Source of the DNA: Chloromonas sp. AAM2
Lineage: Eukaryota > Chlorophyta > Chlorophyceae > Chlamydomonadales > Chlamydomonadaceae
Assembly: GCA_004335635.1 (NCBI GenBank)
Contig: QAXH01000603.1
Span: forward strand, 1-10,149
Direction: 5' to 3'
Length of the DNA: 10,149 bases
Positions 6,201 to 10,149 of this stretch are shown in pieces; position 1 is the first letter of the stretch; every line of letters begins with the position of its first letter. The notes under the pieces are model-generated. The model was not told where the DNA came from, did no database searches, and worked only from the letters and a program-made list of their open reading frames with translations. A program made the translations under genes and the position numbers.

Positions 6201-8608
6201 GGCTAACCTGCCTATGACAACCAGCTACCCTTTTAACGGTGCACCTCTCCTACTTCAAGTCATGGCCAAGCGAGACATGCTTCTTGCTCTGTGGTTGATG
6301 TGGTTGATGTTTAAGCCATTGTCTGTTCCACTTCTGAATTGATACAGATGTAAAACCACACACGTGCACACCCCAGCCGTAGCAGCCCCACACACCTAAA
6401 CAGCGCGTCCAATGTGCCCTTGTAAGGGATGGCCCGCTGCGCAGCATAGGTGCCGAGGTTGGGCATGTGCTGCGTCTGCATGCGCGTCTTGATGACCCAG
6501 AAGGGGTTGGTCACGAACAGGGTGGCCACACCTGCCCCGGCGGCCGCTGTCATGTGCACAAGGGGGGTGGCAGCGGTCTTGCGACCTGAATGCGGGGAAC
6601 AGCAGGCGACGGCTGAGTGGGGAAACAGCAGGCGACAGCTGTCCGGGACAGGAAAGCGTAGGTAATGGCTGTTCGAACATGATACAAGGCAGGCAATGAG
6701 GCTGTGAGGAAAAGCATGGGTGGGGACGTGCTGGCCTTCTTGCATGGCACAGCACATGAGCGTTTTCGGTCAGACTGAGGAAGAAGACAACATAGAGATT
6801 GATGGGCATCTGTCAGTTATGGCAAACTGAACGACAGCAGCACGTGCATGTGTTTGCTGACTCAAGTTCGTCACGACTGCTGTACGTCACAACAGGTGTG
6901 CGCCACAGCAGCCATCCTGCCCCAAGCTGGACTGACAGCCTAGCAGCACTCACCACCTTGCTTGTTTGTGAGGCTGAACTTGAGCTTGTCGTAGACTGTG
7001 AAGTAAACCTACGCACCACACGTCCACGGCGTAATCCTGATGTCATGTACTACTGGTGATGCTGTTACCATTTCTTTCATAAGTCACTCCATGTCAAACA
7101 CATGCGATGCTCTGGGCAATCCGGATGCCATGCGATGACAACTGCTGATGCTGATGCTGGTGCTGGTGCTGATGCTGGTGCTGGTGCTGATGATGATGCT
7201 GGTGCTGGTGCTGCTGGTGCTGCTGGTGCTGCTGATGATGATGATGCTGGTGCTGGTGATGATCTTGTTGTGGATGCCGATGACTCACCGCCCAGTTTGG
7301 TAGCAGGGCCATGAGTGTGGGCCCCAGGCCCTGGTACAGGCCCCGCATGCCCTGATGCCGCACGATCTGGGCCAGGCCCCCTGAAAGTATGAACAAACAC
7401 AGCACTGACACAACCTCAAAGTATGAATAAGCACGGCAGTGTCACATTTTGAAAGCATGCATAAACACCTGTCAACCCCTGTGCAGGGCCGAGGGCATGC
7501 CTTGCGTACAATGAATCCAGCAAAGCCTCTAGCAAACCCTCTAGCAAAGCCTCTAGCAGATACTGCACGTACAATTGTATGCTGCTGTCACAGGGGCTCA
7601 GCGGGCTCAGCAGACTGAAAGCTACGGTGCGTGCTAAGCCTTCAGACAGTGAATGTTGCATGAAAAACATCACAACAAACCACAGAAGGGCATGGCAGCC
7701 CATTTGTTCGAGCAGAAGTAGCCGGATATGGGTGAGGCATCAGACGACCCTGCTGGTAACCTTAGGCATAAGGACCTTAACAGCTCGCCGAGTGCTGCTA
7801 TTTTCCCTTCTATGCATGTGTCAGCCTCCACTAGCTTCATCAGTTTCCCAGTCCCGCCTGTTGATTGCAGGTTTATAGTTGAACGCCATCATGTAACCAT
7901 CATGTCGCTGTTTGCCCTTGACAATCACCTGCAATGCCCACATTCCGAACCAATCCAATGCGTTGAAGCTGTAGCCTGGTCTTCAGAACATCCAGCGGGC
8001 ACACAAACGTTGCTGTCAAAGCGCCTGTGAGCAGCATCAGCGCAAAACAAGCAGTTGAACACAACGACAAGATGTGCGGCTTCTAGACATGCTGCACAAC
8101 TTCCTTAGCTGCATCTATACCTAAAGTCGGTGATGACATCGCATCAAAGCCACGGCACTCATAGTGTGCATGGATGCTCTTGAGGTGTAGGTACTGTCTC
8201 CCTGTAATTCCAGCCTAGCAACTGCGTGGGGTTGGATGATGCTGTCGAGCAGATGCTCACTCTTGCATTGCTTGAGAGCATGGCCGGTCTGGTGCTTGAA
8301 TGTCACCCTGGACTGTAGAGATTCACAACTGCTGTTGCCCTGTATGACATGTTTGCGATTACTCACTCCATTCGGCCATGTAACCTACTTCCCACTCACC
8401 TGCTAGAGCTCCTGAGACAGCGTTGATAACTTCCGGGTCATGGAACAGGTGGTGAGACTTCTGCGAGTAGTAGCAGTTCAGGTGCATGCCATGTGAGTCG
8501 ACCTGGCAGAGCGCACGCCTGCTTGGCGGCGTATGCCCAGCTCTCCGACGCTGAAAACCAGCAAGAGCGATGTAGCCCACCTCCCTTACGCACCTTTGTC
8601 GTTCCCAT
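3081..8608 (-). CDS. Mitochondrial carrier family (SLC25) protein, NAD+ transporter (NDT) type, 11 exons
   Basis: A six-helix carrier, probably exchanging NAD+ or a related nucleotide across an organelle membrane. Exons, 5' to 3' on the minus strand: 8608-8594, 8460-8400, 8024-7929, 7380-7289, 7008-6954, 6585-6396, 5549-5444, 5136-5023, 4392-4287, 3970-3885, and probable tail 3293-3081. Every junction keeps phase, and the first ten exons encode 307 residues. All three carrier repeats are present: signatures PLDVLK (35-40), PFWVIK (134-139) and PHEVVR (241-246), plus matrix-gate motifs YDKLK (94-98), YEISK (201-205) and FELIA (298-302). The motifs [43 protein letters not shown] and [18 protein letters not shown] match plant NDT1/NDT2 better than folate carriers. 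Trp136 replaces the acidic residue of the second signature, as in the NAD+/folate/pyrimidine-nucleotide subgroup. Start chosen: ATG at 8606-8608 giving MGTTK, spliced in phase 0 to [15 protein letters not shown]. No targeting peptide is visible, as is normal for the family. Mitochondrial or plastid location is open. Confidence 0.88.
3852..3884 (-). other. Alternative read-through C terminus of the carrier
   Basis: If the donor at 3884 is ignored, exon 10 continues as [10 protein letters not shown] and stops at TGA (3852-3854), giving a 317-residue protein, close to a minimal carrier. A minus-strand TGTAA lies at 3829-3833, only about 20 nt past this stop, implying an unusually short 3' UTR. 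The same bases are the start of the intron in the tail-exon model. Confidence 0.35.
4018..4040. repeat. Short CTAT microsatellite
   Basis: About five ATCT/CTAT units (TTATCTATCTATCTATCTAT) in the carrier intron 3971-4286. Confidence 0.85.
4367..4445 (-). repeat. 33-bp direct repeat that duplicates a 3' splice site and the exon 9 start
   Basis: Identical 33-bp copies at 4367-4399 and 4413-4445, offset 46 bp. The copy at 4367-4399 covers the real acceptor (ATGCAG) and the first bases of exon 9, encoding VVRSYMHV. The other copy lies wholly in the intron and carries the same ATGCAG|GTTGTGCGC. Because 46 is not a multiple of three, using the intronic copy would shift the frame and destroy the last third of the carrier. 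The frame that matches the family requires the exon-proximal acceptor at 4392. Confidence 0.92.
4393..5022 (-). other. GC-AG intron (intron 8) of the carrier gene
   Basis: The exon ends TACCCACATGAG and the intron begins GCAAGTGG. This is the classic strong GC donor context AG|GCAAGT. The protein alignment fixes the junction: YPHE is followed by VVRS, completing the third PHExxR carrier signature. No GT donor nearby would preserve this. Acceptor is ATGCAG at 4393-4398. Length 630 bp. Confidence 0.85.
4567..4617. repeat. Short direct repeat ATAGTCGAGACAT
   Basis: Two identical 13-bp copies at 4567-4579 and 4605-4617 inside carrier intron 8, with a weaker third match (CATCGAGACCT) just after. 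No function suggested. Confidence 0.6.
5680..5712 (+). repeat. Dispersed repeat, copy 2
   Basis: Partner of the copy at 148-181, matching at most positions over about 30 bp. It lies in the carrier intron 5550-6395, antisense to that transcript. No terminal inverted repeats or coding remain. Confidence 0.5.
5770..5981. repeat. 55-bp minisatellite, about 3.85 copies
   Basis: Tandem units at 5770-5824, 5825-5879 and 5880-5934, with a 47-bp partial copy to 5981. By eye the copies are identical, each starting AAGGTTGTTTTGGTGC. The array sits in the 846-bp carrier intron 5550-6395. The unit length is not a multiple of three and no coding role is visible. Near-perfect identity points to recent expansion or ongoing homogenisation; assembly collapse or expansion is also possible. 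Confidence 0.95.
6594..6641 (-). repeat. 25-bp tandem duplication at the acceptor of carrier exon 6
   Basis: Copies at 6594-6615 and 6619-6641 share GG(A)AACAGCAGGCGAC plus the flanking GGGG and GGCTG/AGCTG. On the sense strand each copy supplies a pyrimidine-rich tract (CCTGCTGTTCCCC) followed by a CAG. The true acceptor is at 6585/6586; the duplicated CAG lies exactly 27 nt upstream (exon would start at 6612). Confidence 0.8.
7145..7263. repeat. Imperfect trinucleotide array (GCTGGT/GATGAT type)
   Basis: About 120 bp of mixed GCT/GGT/GAT triplets on the plus strand, which is CAG/CAC/CAT on the carrier's sense strand. It lies in intron 7009-7288, close to the donor. No frame through it contains a stop, which creates long but spurious ORFs on both strands. 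It is not part of the carrier protein when spliced. Confidence 0.92.
7383..7484 (-). repeat. Three 34-bp diverged tandem copies ending at the exon 4 acceptor
   Basis: Units begin at 7383, 7417 and 7451 (GAAAGTATGAACAAACACAG, CAAAGTATGAATAAGCACGG, GAAAGCATGCATAAACACCT). Read on the carrier sense strand they are copies of the 3' end of the intron, including the sequence TTCATACTTTCAG that forms the acceptor at 7381-7383. Confidence 0.8.
7519..7554. repeat. Three tandem 12-bp units AGCAAAGCCTCT
   Basis: Units 7519-7530, 7531-7542 (one base different) and 7543-7554, inside carrier intron 7381-7928. Confidence 0.85.
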
Positions 8609-9002
8609 GGACACGCGACTTCTGGCCACTAGCTGAGCGGGAGGTACAACAACTTTCGCTACCCGCGAGCATCACGGCAGTAGCATTTTCAGGCGCACTG
8701 TAATGAACGTGCTCTTTAGCTTCAAGTCGGCTCAGTTATTCGTCACAGTGTCGTAGCGCACTTGTTCAATCAAAGCAAAGGATTTTTATTTGTCGCAGAC
8801 CACGAATTGAAGCAATTACAGGCGCTTGGGCGTCAGGCACAGCAAACATAGAGTTGCGACCGGGCTGCACCAAAGGCGTGCAAAAAGAAAAAAGAGCAAT
8901 TTCACGTGGATCAGCTGGGGAAAAGCGTGCAAGCAGATTGGAGGTCGTCCAACATGCTCATCCTCAGACCCTACCAGTTCGTACGCCAACCAATAGTGCA
9001 TC
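8609..9002. promoter_or_regulatory. Divergent intergenic region with both promoters (carrier and PDC E2)
   Basis: The two ATGs are 394 bp apart, head to head, so this region must hold both 5' UTRs and both promoters. A G-box-like CACGTG lies at 8903-8908 and a CCAAT at 8990-8994; the latter is so near the E2 ATG that it is probably in the 5' UTR. No clear TATA box. Regulation cannot be read from this alone. Confidence 0.6.
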
Positions 9003-10149
9003 ATGAGGGCCTCCACTGCTTTCCAGCCGGCCAAGCAGGCGTGCGGCTCCGTGGCCAGGCCCGTCTCATCCGTGGTCTTGACCCCGGCCAAGCATGCGGA
9101 GCGCTGCACGCACGTTGCGCAGGCCGTCAAGGAGGTGTTCATGCCAGCCCTATCCAGCACAATGACTGGTAAGGCTGGACTTTGCATGATTGTCAGCTGT
9201 GGGCGTTAGCCTTTTCCATCCGGGCTCGGCAAGCTCACGTTTAACGCCTGCACCCCCACACCGCAGAGGGCAAGGTCGTCTCATGGTTAAAAGGAGTGGG
9301 CGACAAGGTCAAGAAGGGAGAGGTGCGGCTTGACTGTTTGGCAGGACGGCTCCACATCAGCTCATCAGATGGCGCTAAGGCCTGGCTCGGACTCACAGCG
9401 CATTGGCCCTGCATTACCTTCAAAGCCGCGTTGGCTGCTCTGTTGTGTTGCGATGGACGAAAGCCGCCTCGCCTTACCCTCACCTAGTCACACTCTACCC
9501 TGATCAAAGCCCACCTCATTCTCTGCCATGAGACGCCTGACGCCTAACCTCTATCCCACTATCCGCAACATTTCCTGGTTTCCTTCTTTTCTTGTTGCAT
9601 TGTGACTGGGAATCAACTCGGGCCCCATCCTCGCTTACCCCAGCCTCTTTGACACATCTCCACTCCCTTGCCATCCTGTCACAGGCCTTGCTCGTGGTCG
9701 AGTCTGACAAGGCTGACATGGACGTGGAGTCCTTCGCTGAGGGCATCCTTGCTGCCATCCAGACAAACGAGGGCGAGCGCGCTAATGTTGGCGCTGCCAT
9801 TGCTTTCATTGCCGAGTCAGAGGCAGAGGTAAGGCAACTGAACCCAGACTATAATGTTAATGCCTTCCGTAGAGTTGGACAGAGCTCATTTGCCACAAAG
9901 GACCATGAAAATTTGGTTTAAGCAAGCCTGTGAATCTTTTCCAGTTCGTTTGGTAAAGGTGTCCAGTGTGTCCAGTTCGTTTACAGTGGAAGAGTTTCAC
10001 ATGGCTGCAAGACACCGGAGGTGGCGTGGCCGGGCCCTGCAGGCACTCAACATAACATATTCAACAGGCAGGCATGCTGTTTGTGGCCAGGGCACATTCA
10101 TCGTGAGTGCATGGTTGTGTTTGCCACAATGCCACAATCCCCATTTGAT
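9003..10149 (+). CDS. DLA2: Plastid pyruvate dehydrogenase E2 (dihydrolipoamide acetyltransferase), N-terminal part
   Basis: E2 core subunit of plastid pyruvate dehydrogenase; it transfers acetyl from lipoyl to CoA, supplying acetyl-CoA for fatty-acid synthesis. Coding exons: 9003-9168, 9267-9322 and 9685-9828 (122 residues seen). Phases join as ACT G|AG GGC, giving T-E-G, then 0 and 0. Residues 1-42 form a Ser/Ala/Arg/Val-rich presequence (MRASTAFQPAKQACGSVARP at its start), typical of a chloroplast transit peptide. Residues about 43-120 are one lipoyl domain: EVFMPALSSTMTEGKVVSWL, then VVESDKADMDVE. The lipoyl-accepting lysine is Lys83 (codon 9709-9711). SSTMTEGK and ESDKADMDVE are the plastid/cyanobacterial form; mitochondrial E2 has SPTMTEG and ETDKA. 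An in-frame TAG at 8994-8996, just before the ATG, supports the start. The linker, E1/E3-binding and catalytic domains lie beyond the window. In Chlamydomonas the homologue also binds psbA mRNA; whether that holds here is unknown. Confidence 0.93.
9829..10149 (+). other. Start of E2 intron 3, no further exon recognised
   Basis: After GAGGCAGAG the sequence continues GTAAGG, a strong donor. I find no lipoyl-linker or E1/E3-binding-domain coding in the remaining 321 bp. It contains a direct repeat TCCAGTTCGTTT at 9940-9951 and 9971-9982. A short linker exon could be missed. Confidence 0.6.

Noticed and set aside
7077..7411. Ala/Asp/Gly-rich, His/Gln-rich and Ser/Ala/Pro-rich frames through the triplet array
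   Set aside because: A stop-free repeat opens all frames. The flanking exons splice in phase (NWA to VYF) and leave the array out.
8438..8629. Carrier start at GTG 8627-8629 ([12 protein letters not shown])
   Set aside because: GTG is not a normal nuclear start codon. The in-frame ATG at 8606-8608 is preferred; starts within the unspliced frame (MGYIALAG or MHLNCYYS) would need the intron kept.
8816..9187. 123-codon minus-strand frame opposite the E2 start
   Set aside because: Antisense to the transit-peptide and lipoyl exon of the E2 gene, with no family match.

Overview
The window is nuclear DNA of a green alga, most likely a chlorophycean (Chlamydomonas-like lineage). Base composition is moderate. 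The coding sequence is cut into short exons by many introns of about 100-850 bp, with GTGAGT/GTGCGT/GTGGGT-type donors. Simple and tandem repeats are common in the introns. The two recognisable proteins match plant/algal families best: an NAD+-type SLC25 carrier and a plastid pyruvate dehydrogenase E2. I cannot name the genus. Bacterial-style ORF calling does not work here, because nearly every long ORF is a shadow and the real exons had to be found by protein-family match plus splice phase.

Layout. (1) 1-746, plus strand: the 3' end of an unrecognised Ala-rich protein gene (two exons), with a putative 3' UTR to about 1.32 kb. (2) About 1.32-3.08 kb: no gene I can support; it holds small palindromes and a 21-bp tandem repeat. 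(3) 8608 down to 3081 (or 3852), minus strand: a complete mitochondrial-carrier-family gene. I rebuilt it from 10 secure exons plus one probable C-terminal tail exon. All three carrier repeats are present and the exon phases fit at every junction. (4) 8609-9002: a 394-bp head-to-head intergenic region that must hold both promoters. (5) 9003 to the window end, plus strand: the first three coding exons of a plastid dihydrolipoamide acetyltransferase (PDC E2, DLA2 type), namely the transit peptide and N-terminal lipoyl domain. The gene runs off the window.

Functional picture. The carrier has a Trp-containing second signature (PFWVIK) and flanking sequence typical of plant NDT-type NAD+ carriers. 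Pyruvate dehydrogenase reduces NAD+ while making acetyl-CoA. A divergent NAD+-carrier/PDC-E2 pair therefore makes metabolic sense, although co-regulation and the organelle served by the carrier are inference.

The most unusual structure is in the carrier's introns. Three introns carry local tandem duplications right at their 3' splice sites. One copies the acceptor together with the first bases of the exon, and one makes a second acceptor exactly 27 nt upstream, in frame. One intron holds a nearly error-free 55-bp minisatellite. One is a GC-AG intron that interrupts the third carrier signature. One contains a stop-free (CAN)n array that would give a His/Gln-rich tail if retained.
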